64,000 nt of DNA, from assembly GCF_004217095.1 (NCBI RefSeq), contig NZ_SHKO01000002.1, positions 992,001 to 1,056,000 on the forward strand, given 5' to 3'. Shown here piece by piece: positions 10,234 to 20,658 of this stretch. Below the pieces are notes generated by a model, which was not told where the DNA came from, did not search any database, and saw only the letters and a program-made list of their open reading frames with translations. This DNA comes from Advenella incenata (GTDB lineage: Bacteria; Pseudomonadota; Gammaproteobacteria; Burkholderiales; Burkholderiaceae_B). Each line of letters opens with the position of its first letter. Position 1 is the first letter of the stretch. Position numbers and translations under genes: made by a program.

Positions 10234-11886
10234 ATGACAGCACAGACAGGATTGCAAGACCGCTTTGTCATTGAACATCTGCCCGATAGCGGGCAGCAGC
10301 CGCAGTACCACTTCGACTTGCCACAACTGCAATACCCCGAGAAGCTCAACAGCGCGGTGGAATTGATTGACCACCACGTGCAGCAGGGGCGTGGCCAGAA
10401 TATTGCGTTGCGCTGGCTGCAGGACGGTATGCAGAAGCAGATGACCTATCAGGCGCTGGCGCAATGGACCAACCAGCTGGCGCGGGTGCTGACCGAAGAT
10501 CTGGGGCTGGTATCGGGCAACCGGCTGTTGCTGCGCGGCCCCAACAACGTGGGTATGGCTGGCGCGCTGCTGGCGTGCCTGAAGGCGGGCATTGTCGCCG
10601 TGCCCACCATGCCGCTGTTGCGCGCCCGGGAGCTGAGCGCCATTGTGCAAATTTCACAGGCGCAGGCCGCGCTGTGCGACGAACGGTTGCTGCAGGAGCT
10701 GGATCACTGCCGCAACCCCGATAATCCGAACTATTGCCCGACGCTGCAGCAGATCATGGCGTTCGGCACGCTGACGGCAGACAGCATGCAGGCGCGGGCC
10801 GACACCAAAAGCGCTGCGCCTTATGATGCGCAGACGCTGCGCGACGATCCCTGCATGATCGCCTTTACCAGCGGCACGACCGGCAAACCCAAGGGCTGCA
10901 TCCATTTTCATCGCGATGTGCTGGCCATGTGCGATACCTTTTCCAGCCAGGTTCTGCAAACCCGGGAGACCGATATAGCTTGCGGCACGCCGCCGCTGGC
11001 CTTCACTTTCGGGCTGGGCGGGCTGCTGTGCTTTCCATTGCGCGCCGGCGGTTCGACCCTGCTGGTAGAAAAGCTGACCCCCGATGCTTTTTTGCAGATT
11101 ATTCAGGACCACAAGGTGACCATGACCTTTACGGCGCCCACCTTCTATCGCAAGATGGCCGCCCTGGCCGAGGACTATGCGCTCGATTCCCTGCGGGTTT
11201 GCGTCTCGGCCGGCGAGGCGCTGCCCGATGACACGCGCCAGGTATGGAAGACGGCCAGCGGTATCAATATGACAGATGGCATTGGCGGGACGGAAATGAT
11301 GCATGTGTATATTTCCAGTACCGGTAACGATATCCGTGATGGCGCTATCGGGCGGGTGGTGCCTGGCTACCAGGCCCGGGTGGTCGATGCCGATATGAAC
11401 GAGGTACCGCCCGGCACGCTTGGTCGACTGGCTGTACGCGGCCCCACCGGCTGTCGTTATCTGGACGATGAGCGCCAATCGCGTTACGTGCAGCAGCAGT
11501 GGAACTTGCCCGGCGACGCTTTTGTGATGGACGCCGACGGTTACTTTTATTATCGCGCACGCGACGATGACATGATTGTCTCGGCCGGCTACAACATTGC
11601 CGGTCCGGAAGTCGAAAGCGTGCTCATGACCCACGCCGCGGTGAACGATTGCGGGGTCGTGGGCCGCAGCGACGCCGAGCGTGGTGCGATCGTCAAGGCC
11701 TATATTGTTCTGAACGACGGCTTTACACCCGGCGCTGAACTGGTCGCCGAGCTGCAAGATTATGTGAAGCAGGAAGCGGCGCCCTACAAGTATCCACGCG
11801 AAATTGAATTTGTTGAGCAGTTGCCGCGCACCGAAACCGGTAAGCTGCAGCGCTTTGTCCTGAGAAAAATGACCGAGACCCGGTAA
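10234..11886 (+). CDS. abmG: 2-aminobenzoate-CoA ligase
   Basis: 550 residues from ATG 10234, with AGGAG seven bases upstream; a TTG start 27 bases earlier is less likely. Adenylate-forming enzyme: P-loop-like FTSGTTGKPKG, IGGTEMMHVYISS and the C-terminal RTETGKLQR with the late catalytic lysine. It belongs to the benzoate/2-aminobenzoate-CoA ligase branch rather than the general long-chain fatty acid branch. It makes 2-aminobenzoyl-CoA from anthranilate, ATP and CoA, the entry step for the product of the first gene. Confidence 0.9.
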   Translation: MTAQTGLQDRFVIEHLPDSGQQPQYHFDLPQLQYPEKLNSAVELIDHHVQQGRGQNIALRWLQDGMQKQMTYQALAQWTNQLARVLTEDLGLVSGNRLLLRGPNNVGMAGALLACLKAGIVAVPTMPLLRARELSAIVQISQAQAALCDERLLQELDHCRNPDNPNYCPTLQQIMAFGTLTADSMQARADTKSAAPYDAQTLRDDPCMIAFTSGTTGKPKGCIHFHRDVLAMCDTFSSQVLQTRETDIACGTPPLAFTFGLGGLLCFPLRAGGSTLLVEKLTPDAFLQIIQDHKVTMTFTAPTFYRKMAALAEDYALDSLRVCVSAGEALPDDTRQVWKTASGINMTDGIGGTEMMHVYISSTGNDIRDGAIGRVVPGYQARVVDADMNEVPPGTLGRLAVRGPTGCRYLDDERQSRYVQQQWNLPGDAFVMDADGYFYYRARDDDMIVSAGYNIAGPEVESVLMTHAAVNDCGVVGRSDAERGAIVKAYIVLNDGFTPGAELVAELQDYVKQEAAPYKYPREIEFVEQLPRTETGKLQRFVLRKMTETR

Positions 11887-11920
11887 TCGGGATCGGTACA
11901 AGGAATGGGAAACTGAAAAC

Positions 11921-12343
11921 ATGGAAATATTGCAACCGTCAGATTGGACCAAACCCCGCGGCTATGCCAATGGCACGATGATCACCGTCGAGGCGGGCAG
12001 CCGGCTGCTGTTTGTCGGCGGGCAGATCGGCTGGAACGGGCAGCAGCAGTTTGAGTCCGATGATCTGGGCGAACAGGTGCGCCAGACCCTGGAAAATATC
12101 GTGGCCATCCTCAGGGAGGGCGGAGCAGCGCCATCCGATATTGTCCGCATGAACTGGTACGTGACCGACAAGCGCGAATATGTGGCCGCCTATCCGGCGA
12201 TCGGCGAGCACTACCGCAATGTCATTGGCCGGCATTTTCCCGCCATGACGGCGGTACAGGTGGCCGGTCTGGTGGAAGACCGGGCCAAAGTGGAAATCGA
12301 GGTGACGGCAGTGGTGCGCGGCCCCCAACAATCCTCGGACTGA
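11921..12343 (+). CDS. RidA-family enamine/imine deaminase
   Basis: 140 residues, YjgF/YER057c/UK114 fold: [11 protein letters not shown] near the N-terminus, the central [15 protein letters not shown], and the C-terminal VEIEVTAVV. RidA proteins hydrolyse reactive enamines and imines to ketones plus ammonia. The monooxygenase/reductase of this operon yields an enamine product, so this enzyme would plausibly release the nitrogen as ammonium. The gene lies 34 bases after the ligase and is the last of the operon. Confidence 0.88.
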   Translation: MEILQPSDWTKPRGYANGTMITVEAGSRLLFVGGQIGWNGQQQFESDDLGEQVRQTLENIVAILREGGAAPSDIVRMNWYVTDKREYVAAYPAIGEHYRNVIGRHFPAMTAVQVAGLVEDRAKVEIEVTAVVRGPQQSSD

Positions 12344-12448
12344 ATAGGGGCATTGCCGCCTTTTACAGGGGTGAAAGGGGTAAAATACCGCTTTTGCCCA
12401 CTGTTGGTGCGTCGCGCCAGCCCAGTCTTTCCGGATTCAAGCACGATC

Positions 12449-13597
12449 ATGACTTCTGCCGCCCCTGTTTCTCTGGTGCCCGACTGCACCATCTCCCCCG
12501 TCTCTGAAATTGTCGAAGAGCTCAAGGCGGGGCGTATTGTTATCCTGGTCGACGAAGAGGATCGCGAAAATGAAGGCGATCTGGTCATGGCGGCAGACTT
12601 TGTCACGCCTGAAGCCATTAACTTCATGGTGACCCACGCCCGTGGCCTGGTATGCCTGACGCTGACTGAAGCGCGTTGCCGGCAGTTGGAGCTGCCGCTC
12701 ATGGCCTCGCGCAACGGCACTTCCTTTGGCACCAACTTTACCGTGTCCATCGAGGCGGCCGAAGGCGTCACTACCGGCATCTCCGCCGCTGACCGGGCCC
12801 GCACCATCCAGGCGGCCGTTGCCAAAAACGCCAAGCCCCAGGATCTGGTCAATCCGGGACATATTTTTCCGGTCCAAGCCGTTTCCGGCGGCGTGCTGAT
12901 TCGCGCCGGACACACTGAAGCGGGGTGCGATCTGACCGCCATGGCGGGCCTGACACCGGCCGCTGTTATCTGTGAAATTCTCAAACCCGATGGCAGCATG
13001 GCGCGCCTGCCCGACCTGGTTACCTTTGCCCGTGAACACAATCTGAAAATCGGCACGATCGCCGATCTGATCCAGTACCGCAGCGAAAACGAATCCATGA
13101 TTCGCCGCCTGGGCAGCAAGACCCTGAAAACGCCTTTCGGTCAGTTCGAAGCGGTATCCTATCAGGACAGCATGTCGGGCGCCGGGCATATTGCGCTGGT
13201 GCATGGCGCCATCCATCCCGACCAGGAAACGCTGGTACGCGTCCATGAGCCGGTATCGGTACTGGATCTGCTGGACCTGGAACGCAATGCACACAGCTGG
13301 GGCGTGGCGCAGGCGCTGGAAGCCATTTCCGCCAGCCCGGCCGGCGTTCTGGTGCTGCTCAACTGCCAGGGATCGCAAAAGGGCCTGATCGAGGCGCTGG
13401 AAAAATGGGGAGAAACCGAGAGCACCGCGCGCAAGGATGATCGCTACGATCTGCGCACGTACGGTATCGGCGCGCAAATATTACGTGAACTGAACGTCGG
13501 AAAGATGCGCCTGCTCGCACTTCCACGTAAAATGCCAAGCATGACTGGTTATGCACTTACCGTGACAGGTTACGAAACTTCTTCTGACCCCCGCTGA
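12449..13597 (+). CDS. ribBA: RibBA-type 3,4-dihydroxy-2-butanone-4-phosphate synthase with degenerate GTP cyclohydrolase II half
   Basis: 382 residues from ATG 12449; a longer TTG frame from 12353 adds only non-conserved sequence. Residues 1 to about 205 are a complete DHBP synthase (DRENEGD at 38-44, GHTEAGCDL), making the four-carbon unit of riboflavin from ribulose-5-phosphate. Residues about 215-382 have the GTP cyclohydrolase II fold, but the three zinc cysteines are gone: the segment after VRVHEP contains no Cys where active enzymes have a Cx10CxC pattern. This is the RibBX type known in Proteobacteria, so a separate RibA is expected elsewhere. ribH follows 16 bases later. Confidence 0.92.
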   Translation: MTSAAPVSLVPDCTISPVSEIVEELKAGRIVILVDEEDRENEGDLVMAADFVTPEAINFMVTHARGLVCLTLTEARCRQLELPLMASRNGTSFGTNFTVSIEAAEGVTTGISAADRARTIQAAVAKNAKPQDLVNPGHIFPVQAVSGGVLIRAGHTEAGCDLTAMAGLTPAAVICEILKPDGSMARLPDLVTFAREHNLKIGTIADLIQYRSENESMIRRLGSKTLKTPFGQFEAVSYQDSMSGAGHIALVHGAIHPDQETLVRVHEPVSVLDLLDLERNAHSWGVAQALEAISASPAGVLVLLNCQGSQKGLIEALEKWGETESTARKDDRYDLRTYGIGAQILRELNVGKMRLLALPRKMPSMTGYALTVTGYETSSDPR

Positions 13598-13613
13598 CTT
13601 TAAAGGAATGGCT

Positions 13614-14177
13614 ATGAAACCCTATACACTCGCCCCTGATCTGAATGGCGAAGGCCTGCATATCGGCATCGTGTGCGCACGATTTAACGAGGAAATTGGT
13701 TTTGCCGAACTCGAAGCCTGCCTGGCCGAACTTGGCGAGCTGGGTGTCGACGAGCGCGACATTATGGTCGTGACCGTGCCCGGCGCGCTCGAAGTGGGCC
13801 TGACGCTGGCGCAAATGGCCGAAACCTATGAATTTGATGCGCTGATTGCCCTGGGGGCCGTCATTCGTGGTGAAACCTATCACTTCGAGATCGTTAGCAA
13901 TGAAAGTGCTGCGGCCATTACCCGGGTGTCCATGGACACCAATGTGCCGGTGGCCAATGGCATTCTGACCACAGAAGACGAAGAGCAGGCCAAGGCTCGT
14001 GCCGAACAGAAAGGCAAGGATTGCGCCCAGGTTGCCGTGGAAATGGCCAATCTGTCGGCCGCCCTGGTGCCCGAGTCGGAAGACGAAGATGATGACTTCG
14101 AAGATCTGGATGATGACGACGACCAGGACGACGAAGATGATGAAACCGAAGAAGTAGCAGATACCCCAAGGCGATAG
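13614..14177 (+). CDS. ribH: 6,7-dimethyl-8-ribityllumazine synthase with acidic tail
   Basis: 187 residues from ATG 13614, placed six bases after AAGGA; the ATG at 13608 is too close to that site. The core (1-152) has the conserved VPGALE at 55-60 and [12 protein letters not shown] with the catalytic His at 90. It condenses the RibBA product with the ribityl pyrimidine. The core is followed by a tail (153-187) in which 22 of 27 residues (154-180) are Asp or Glu, ending VADTPRR. Such a tail is not part of the family fold. nusB starts nine bases after the stop. Confidence 0.94.
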   Translation: MKPYTLAPDLNGEGLHIGIVCARFNEEIGFAELEACLAELGELGVDERDIMVVTVPGALEVGLTLAQMAETYEFDALIALGAVIRGETYHFEIVSNESAAAITRVSMDTNVPVANGILTTEDEEQAKARAEQKGKDCAQVAVEMANLSAALVPESEDEDDDFEDLDDDDDQDDEDDETEEVADTPRR

Positions 14178-14185
14178 GACAACGA

Positions 14186-14650
14186 GTGGCTCAGGATAAT
14201 AAAACAATGCATCGCAGTGCGCGCCGCCGGGCGCGCGAATTTGCCCTTCAGGGTATTTATGCCTGGCTGGTCAGTGGCGACACTGACCTGCGCGAGGCAG
14301 GCGCCATCGACGCTCACATCCAGGACAGCCCGGAATTCGAAAACGCGGATCCGGTCTGGTTCAAGACGCTGTTGCACGGCGTTTTTGCCGAGGCGCCGGC
14401 GCTGCGTGAAGCATTCGTGCCCTATATCGACCGCCCGCTGGACGAACTCTCGCCCATCGAGCACGGCATTCTGCTTATTGGCAGTTACGAACTCATTCAT
14501 CATGTGGATGTTCCGTACAAAGTGGCCATTAACGAAGCGGTGGAGCTGGCCAAGGAATTTGGCGGCACCGACGGCTTCAAATTTGTCAATGGCGTACTGG
14601 ACAAACTGGCAGCCCGTGTGCGTTCGCTTGAAGTCAATGCTGGACGCTGA
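14186..14650 (+). CDS. nusB: transcription antitermination factor NusB
   Basis: 154 residues from a GTG start at 14186 with AGGA upstream. All-helical NusB fold: [36 protein letters not shown] and the C-terminal [17 protein letters not shown]...FVNGVLD are diagnostic. It binds boxA RNA with S10 (NusE) during rRNA antitermination. The ribH-nusB pairing is common in Proteobacteria. Confidence 0.95.
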   Translation: MAQDNKTMHRSARRRAREFALQGIYAWLVSGDTDLREAGAIDAHIQDSPEFENADPVWFKTLLHGVFAEAPALREAFVPYIDRPLDELSPIEHGILLIGSYELIHHVDVPYKVAINEAVELAKEFGGTDGFKFVNGVLDKLAARVRSLEVNAGR

Positions 14651-14738
14651 CCCGGGGTTGGTGGTCAGATGCGCTGCGGGTAGTGCCGGGCGTTAGCCGG
14701 GTGCTTTTGATGCTCGCGCAACTTGAAGAGCGGTTCCT

Positions 14739-15734
14739 ATGTCCGGCGAATTTGATCTGATCCGTCAATTTTTTACCCGTCCCGCAGCCTCTGTTGATAT
14801 GGCGGTGGGGGACGATTGCGCCATCCTGACGCCCACCGCCGGCACCTCCCTGGCGGTCAGCAAGGATCTGTTGCTCGAAGAGCGCCATTTCTTTTCCGAC
14901 GTGGATCCCGAATCGCTGGGCCACAAATCACTGGCAGTGAACCTGTCCGATCTGGCCGCGATGGGGGCGACGCCGCGCGGCTGCCTGCTGGGCATAGCGC
15001 TGCCGCGTTACGATGCCGACTGGCTGACTGCGTTTTCCCGGGGCTTTAACCGCCTGGCCGACAAATACCAATGCCCGCTTATCGGTGGCGATACCACCCG
15101 CAGCGAACACGATATTGTCATCAGCGTTACTGTGCTGGGCGAAGTGACCCAGCCGTTTCTGCTGCGCAGTCGGGCCCAGCCCGGTGATGATATCTGGGTC
15201 TCTGGCAGCCTGGGCGCTGCCGACTGGGCCCTGAACCTGCTGCTGCGCCAGAAGGCGGGCGAAACCCTGAACGAACGCGAAACACAGACCCTGCAGGTCA
15301 CCCGGCATGCCCTGGAGTGGCCCGAGCCACGTGTGGCCCTGGGGCTTGCCCTGCGGCCACTGGCGCATGCCGTCATAGATCTGTCCGACGGCCTGGTGCA
15401 GGACTTGAAACATATTTTGCATGCCAGCGGTGTCGCTGCCGTATTGTATGAATCTTTAATGCCTGTTAATCTTAGCCTGCCAGACGATGACCCGCAGCAA
15501 GTGCGCCAGTCCGTGTTGGGCGGGGGTGACGTCTACGAGTTGTGTTTTACGGCGCCGCAGACCGCCAGAGCGGCACTGCAAGCCATTGCTGCCAGCCTGC
15601 CTGTGACGCTTACGCGTATTGGAGAGGTTCACGTCGGGCAGGGTTTGCGGGTACTTGATGCTGCGCAACAGGATATCTCCGCACTTCCAGCGGGGTTCGA
15701 CCATTTCCGGCCAGCTCGTCGGCGCAAGCCGTAA
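14739..15734 (+). CDS. thiL: thiamine-monophosphate kinase
   Basis: 331 residues. ThiL/PurM-like fold: VGDDCAILTP, the metal-binding KSLAVNLSDLAAMGA, IGGDTTRS, DLSDGLVQDLKHIL and GGGDVYELCFT. It phosphorylates thiamine monophosphate to the active cofactor. The segment after the first nucleotide-binding strand reads KDLLLEERHF where many ThiL have a TDMLVEGVHF-type sequence, a modest deviation. It follows nusB by 88 bases. Confidence 0.93.
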   Translation: MSGEFDLIRQFFTRPAASVDMAVGDDCAILTPTAGTSLAVSKDLLLEERHFFSDVDPESLGHKSLAVNLSDLAAMGATPRGCLLGIALPRYDADWLTAFSRGFNRLADKYQCPLIGGDTTRSEHDIVISVTVLGEVTQPFLLRSRAQPGDDIWVSGSLGAADWALNLLLRQKAGETLNERETQTLQVTRHALEWPEPRVALGLALRPLAHAVIDLSDGLVQDLKHILHASGVAAVLYESLMPVNLSLPDDDPQQVRQSVLGGGDVYELCFTAPQTARAALQAIAASLPVTLTRIGEVHVGQGLRVLDAAQQDISALPAGFDHFRPARRRKP

Positions 15735-15750
15735 ACACAGAAATAATTGC

Positions 15751-16302
15751 ATGATAGAAGACATTCATACGCAAACGATACCTAATGCCTCTGGCACCAA
15801 AACGACCGTGAACGCGCAATGGCCTACTTTCGGGTGGATCCGGGCTAATGTCCACCGCTTCTTTGCCTTCGGGCTTGGTGCCGGACTGATCAGACCGGGA
15901 CCCGGGACCTGGGGCACCCTGCTGGCCTGGGTACTCTGGTGGCCGCTCAGTTTTGTGCTGGGCACCGATTTTTACATGGCGCTGTTTATTCTGGTCGGCT
16001 TCGCTTACGGCGTCTATTGCTGCCATCGCGTCGCCCAGGAAATGCACGTAGATGACCACGGCGGCATCGTCTGGGACGAGATGGTCGCCTTCTGGGCAGT
16101 CCTGTTGCTGGTTGCCCCCATGAACCTGGGCTGGCAACTGGTCGCCTTTATTCTTTTTCGCTTTTTCGATATCGTCAAACCGCCACCCATCGGTTACTTT
16201 GATCGTACGCTCAAAAACGGGTTCGGCGTCATGTGGGACGACGTGGTGGCAGCGGCCTATACGCTATTCATCATGGCGATTGCCACCAGAATGTTGGGGT
16301 GA
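15751..16302 (+). CDS. pgpA: phosphatidylglycerophosphatase A
   Basis: 183 residues from ATG 15751, 16 bases after thiL. PgpA family: FGLGAGLIRPGPGTWG, DDHGGIVWDEMVAFW and FRFFDIVKPPPI, with four predicted transmembrane helices. It dephosphorylates phosphatidylglycerol phosphate in the inner membrane. An upstream in-frame extension overlaps thiL and has no family similarity, so it was dropped. Confidence 0.93.
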   Translation: MIEDIHTQTIPNASGTKTTVNAQWPTFGWIRANVHRFFAFGLGAGLIRPGPGTWGTLLAWVLWWPLSFVLGTDFYMALFILVGFAYGVYCCHRVAQEMHVDDHGGIVWDEMVAFWAVLLLVAPMNLGWQLVAFILFRFFDIVKPPPIGYFDRTLKNGFGVMWDDVVAAAYTLFIMAIATRMLG

Positions 16303-16304
16303 GT

Positions 16305-16817
16305 ATGTCAGAGTTGTTGAGTGAACAGTGGCAGGTAGCTGCCCAGTTGGGAGAAGCGCTAAAGAAAAAGAGCTGGCTGCTGGGCACCGCAGAATCCTGC
16401 ACCGGGGGTCTGCTGGCCGGCGCCATTACCGCCATTGCGGGATCCAGCCAATGGTTTGATCGCGGTTTCGTTACTTACACCAACGAAGCCAAGATGGATA
16501 TGCTGGATGTCAACCAGGCTGCACTGGATAAATTTGGGGCCGTCAGTGAAGAAGTGGCCATCGAAATGGCCGAAGGCGTGCTGAGCAATGCGCCCCTATC
16601 CACTTGCGCGGTCAGCACGACCGGCATCGCGGGGCCCGACGGCGGCACCGCACACAAACCAGTAGGCCTGGTGTGCTTTGCGGTTTCCTACCGTAAGGCT
16701 GACGGCATTGTCACATTGCCATTCTCGCAGAATTTCGTTGGGGATCGCCATCAGGTGCGTGTCCAGGCGGTGATCTACGCCATGGAAATTACCCGGCGCA
16801 TCGTCGAGGAAAACTAA
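16305..16817 (+). CDS. pncC: nicotinamide-nucleotide amidohydrolase (CinA C-terminal domain protein)
   Basis: 170 residues from ATG 16305, two bases after the pgpA stop. Single CinA C-terminal domain: TAESCTGGLLAGAIT near residue 30 and STTGIAGPDGGTAHKPVG. PncC proteins deamidate nicotinamide mononucleotide to recycle NAD. It lacks the N-terminal molybdopterin-binding-like domain of full CinA. Last gene of the plus-strand housekeeping run. Confidence 0.92.
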   Translation: MSELLSEQWQVAAQLGEALKKKSWLLGTAESCTGGLLAGAITAIAGSSQWFDRGFVTYTNEAKMDMLDVNQAALDKFGAVSEEVAIEMAEGVLSNAPLSTCAVSTTGIAGPDGGTAHKPVGLVCFAVSYRKADGIVTLPFSQNFVGDRHQVRVQAVIYAMEITRRIVEEN

Positions 16818-16893
16818 CTGCGGCAGGGTGGCCTAGTGCCGCCGGCAGGGGGACGGTGATCCTGCCGAACCCCCGTTTACCCAAATAATGTTG

Positions 16894-17718
16894 CTACAGG
16901 TTGCGTGCCCGATTGATCTGGTCACGCGTCTCCTGTGCGACACGAGCCGCTTCCTCTTTCCAGTTTTCATCGGAACTGGCATACAAAATGGCGCGTGACG
17001 AATTGATCATCATGCCGGTACCGGCGATATTGCGGCCGGCCGTCACGGTTTGCTCGATATCTCCGCCCTGGGCGCCAATACCTGGCACCAGCAGCGGCAT
17101 GGCGTCGCCCACCCGGGCGCGAACCTTGCTTAACTCTTCGGGGAAGGTAGCGCCTACCACCAGACCGCACTGGCCGTGCGTGTTCCATTTTTCCGCGACC
17201 ATGCTGGCCACATGCAGGTATAGCGGTTCGCCGCTGGCAGACTCAACAAATTGCAGATCGGAGCCGCCCGGATTGGAGGTGCGGCACAGAATAATAATGC
17301 CGCGGTCTTTCCATGCCAAGTATGGCTCGATGGAATCGAATCCCATATATGGGCTGACGGTAACAGCATCGGCCTTGTAGCGTTCGTACGCTTCGCGGGC
17401 GTAATGTTCAGCCGTCGTGCCGATGTCGCCGCGCTTGGCGTCCAGCACAATGGGCAAATGCGGATAGGTCTCGTGAATATAGGCGCACAGCTGTGACAAC
17501 TGTTCTTCTGCGCCCTGTGACGCAAAATAGGCAATTTGTGGTTTGAAACCGCAGGCGTAGGGTGCTGATGCATCTACGATGCCCTTGCAGAACTCGAATG
17601 TGGATTCGCGGTTCTGTTTCATGCTAACAGGGAGTCTTTCGGGATCAGGGTCTAGGCCGACCATGAGCAGGGAGTTCTGGCTTTGCCAGGCGGATTCCAG
17701 TTTTTCGATAAATGTCAT
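16894..17718 (-). CDS. pyrF: orotidine-5'-phosphate decarboxylase
   Basis: 274 residues, the longer group-2 PyrF type. It has [11 protein letters not shown], the catalytic [15 protein letters not shown] segment (Asp-x-Lys-x-x-Asp core) and the C-terminal [11 protein letters not shown] phosphate-binding loop. It converts OMP to UMP in pyrimidine synthesis. The gene is convergent with pncC and lies seven bases downstream of dgkA on the same strand. Confidence 0.95.
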   Translation of the reverse strand: MTFIEKLESAWQSQNSLLMVGLDPDPERLPVSMKQNRESTFEFCKGIVDASAPYACGFKPQIAYFASQGAEEQLSQLCAYIHETYPHLPIVLDAKRGDIGTTAEHYAREAYERYKADAVTVSPYMGFDSIEPYLAWKDRGIIILCRTSNPGGSDLQFVESASGEPLYLHVASMVAEKWNTHGQCGLVVGATFPEELSKVRARVGDAMPLLVPGIGAQGGDIEQTVTAGRNIAGTGMMINSSRAILYASSDENWKEEAARVAQETRDQINRARNL

Positions 17719-17724
17719 GAATAA

Positions 17725-18120
17725 TTAATGTGAAAACAGACGAACAAAGAGCAAACCGAACCAGACCAGGCCGGCGAAAGTAATCACCATCATGACCGCA
17801 GCGCTGGCAATATCCTTGGTCTGGCCAATCAGGGGGTGCGTTTCTGCGCTGACCGTATCGGCCAGCACTTCGATGGCTGAATTGATCAGCTCTACCGTCA
17901 GGACGCTGACCAATACTCCCAGGAGCACAATGATCTCTGCAAAGTTGCGTCCCAGCAGGAAGGCAAAGGGCGTGAGCGTGATGCAGACAATCAGTTCCTG
18001 GCGAAAGGCTTCCTCGCTGGAAAAGGCTGCACGAAAGCCCTGTGCCGAGTACACAGTCGACTGGATAAAACGCAGTGCGCCGCGATTTTTGCGGACGTGC
18101 GGGTGGCTGGGTCGATTCAT
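17725..18120 (-). CDS. dgkA: diacylglycerol kinase
   Basis: 131 residues, small membrane-bound DgkA with three transmembrane helices. Signature ELINSAIEVLADTVSAETHPLIGQTKDIASAAV contains the conserved active-site Glu, Asn and Asp residues. It phosphorylates diacylglycerol to phosphatidate. It is the first gene of a dgkA-pyrF unit; the N-terminal basic segment (KNRGALRFIQS) is normal for the family. Confidence 0.93.
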   Translation of the reverse strand: MNRPSHPHVRKNRGALRFIQSTVYSAQGFRAAFSSEEAFRQELIVCITLTPFAFLLGRNFAEIIVLLGVLVSVLTVELINSAIEVLADTVSAETHPLIGQTKDIASAAVMMVITFAGLVWFGLLFVRLFSH

Positions 18121-18404
18121 GAACGATATTGTAGTTCACAAAACGCTACGGCTTGATTAAACGGTGCTGTGCTGGCGCATTCAGACGTGTTGGCCCGGAA
18201 TTTTCCCAGACGTGGGATGCGTGTCGGTGTTGTATCTGCCATCGTGCCGCACTTTGCAAGCAGGGGGAAAGACCGCGCGCGAGGCTGTTGGTCCCCATTG
18301 TTGAAATGAGGCGCGAAATCGCGATGCCAGCCACCTGAATCGTGAGCAAGAAGGCAGCCGGCCAAAAGATAGCCACGCAAAGAAAAGTATCCAGAAATGA
18401 GCGC
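18121..18404. other. intergenic region, nothing recognised
   Basis: 284 bp between the dgkA start and the groEL terminator, both on the minus strand. It must hold the dgkA promoter. No ORF, repeat or RNA gene could be supported. Confidence 0.4.
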
Positions 18405-18446
18405 CCAAAGAAAAACCCCGAAACGGCGAACCGTTCGGGGTTTGTT
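18405..18446 (-). terminator. groEL Rho-independent terminator
   Basis: Inverted repeat accccgaa (18415-18422) / ttcggggt (18434-18441) with a short loop. On the minus strand it is followed by TTTTTC, about 50 bases after the groEL stop. Confidence 0.85.
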
Positions 18447-18491
18447 TGCTGTGGACCTGCACAAGGCAGGCCCGGGGTGTATCTGGCTGGA

Positions 18492-20201
<1,710 letters not shown>

Positions 20202-20219
20202 TTAGTTTTTGCGGGCGGA

Positions 20220-20507
20220 TCAGCCGACTACAGCGAGGATCTCTTCTTCGCGGATAACCAGCAGCTCTTGGCCGTCAACTTTGACGGATTGACCGGCATA
20301 CTTACCAAAAAGGACTTTGTCGCCTACTTTCAGGTCAACGGCGATAACTTTGCCATCGTCTGTCTTTTTGCCTGGACCAACAGCAACAACTTCACCCTGA
20401 TCTGGCTTTTCTGCTGCACTGTCAGGGATAACGATACCGGACGAAGTTTTAGTTTCGTTATCGAGGCGCTTGATGATCACGCGGTCTTGCAAAGGACGCA
20501 ATGCCAT
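20220..20507 (-). CDS. groS: co-chaperonin GroES (10 kDa)
   Basis: 95 residues: [15 protein letters not shown] start, mobile loop [19 protein letters not shown], and the [13 protein letters not shown] end. It caps the GroEL ring. CAGGAG lies eight bases before the ATG. First gene of the groES-groEL operon, under CIRCE control. Confidence 0.98.
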   Translation of the reverse strand: MALRPLQDRVIIKRLDNETKTSSGIVIPDSAAEKPDQGEVVAVGPGKKTDDGKVIAVDLKVGDKVLFGKYAGQSVKVDGQELLVIREEEILAVVG

Positions 20508-20564
20508 GGAAAAACTCCTGAAAATATAAAATAGGTTGGTAAATTGAGTTAGTTAGATCGGCTG

Positions 20565-20591
20565 TTAGCACTCGACCCTACTGAGTGCTAA
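20565..20591 (-). promoter_or_regulatory. CIRCE operator (HrcA box)
   Basis: Perfect TTAGCACTC-N9-GAGTGCTAA inverted repeat. CIRCE is bound by the heat-shock repressor HrcA. It sits 57 bases before the groES start and directly abuts the -10 element. Confidence 0.97.
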
Positions 20592-20619
20592 TTATAGGGA
20601 TGAATGGCTCAGTTTCAAG
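20591..20619 (-). promoter_or_regulatory. groESL promoter
   Basis: On the minus strand, TTGAAA (20613-20618) and TATAAT (20591-20596) are separated by 16 bases, a good housekeeping promoter. The same bases read CTTGAAA and CCCTATAAT, close to a sigma-32 heat-shock promoter, so dual control with HrcA is plausible. Confidence 0.75.
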
Positions 20620-20658
20620 AGGGAAAGTTGGCTTGTTACATTTTTGACACGGATAGGT

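Noticed and set aside
12344-12448. FMN riboswitch before ribBA
   Set aside because: Only about 100 bp separate it from the upstream operon, and none of the conserved RFN-element blocks could be found.
16818-16893. Bidirectional terminator between pncC and pyrF
   Set aside because: A cggcagg...cctgccg stem can be drawn, but there is no T-run on either strand.
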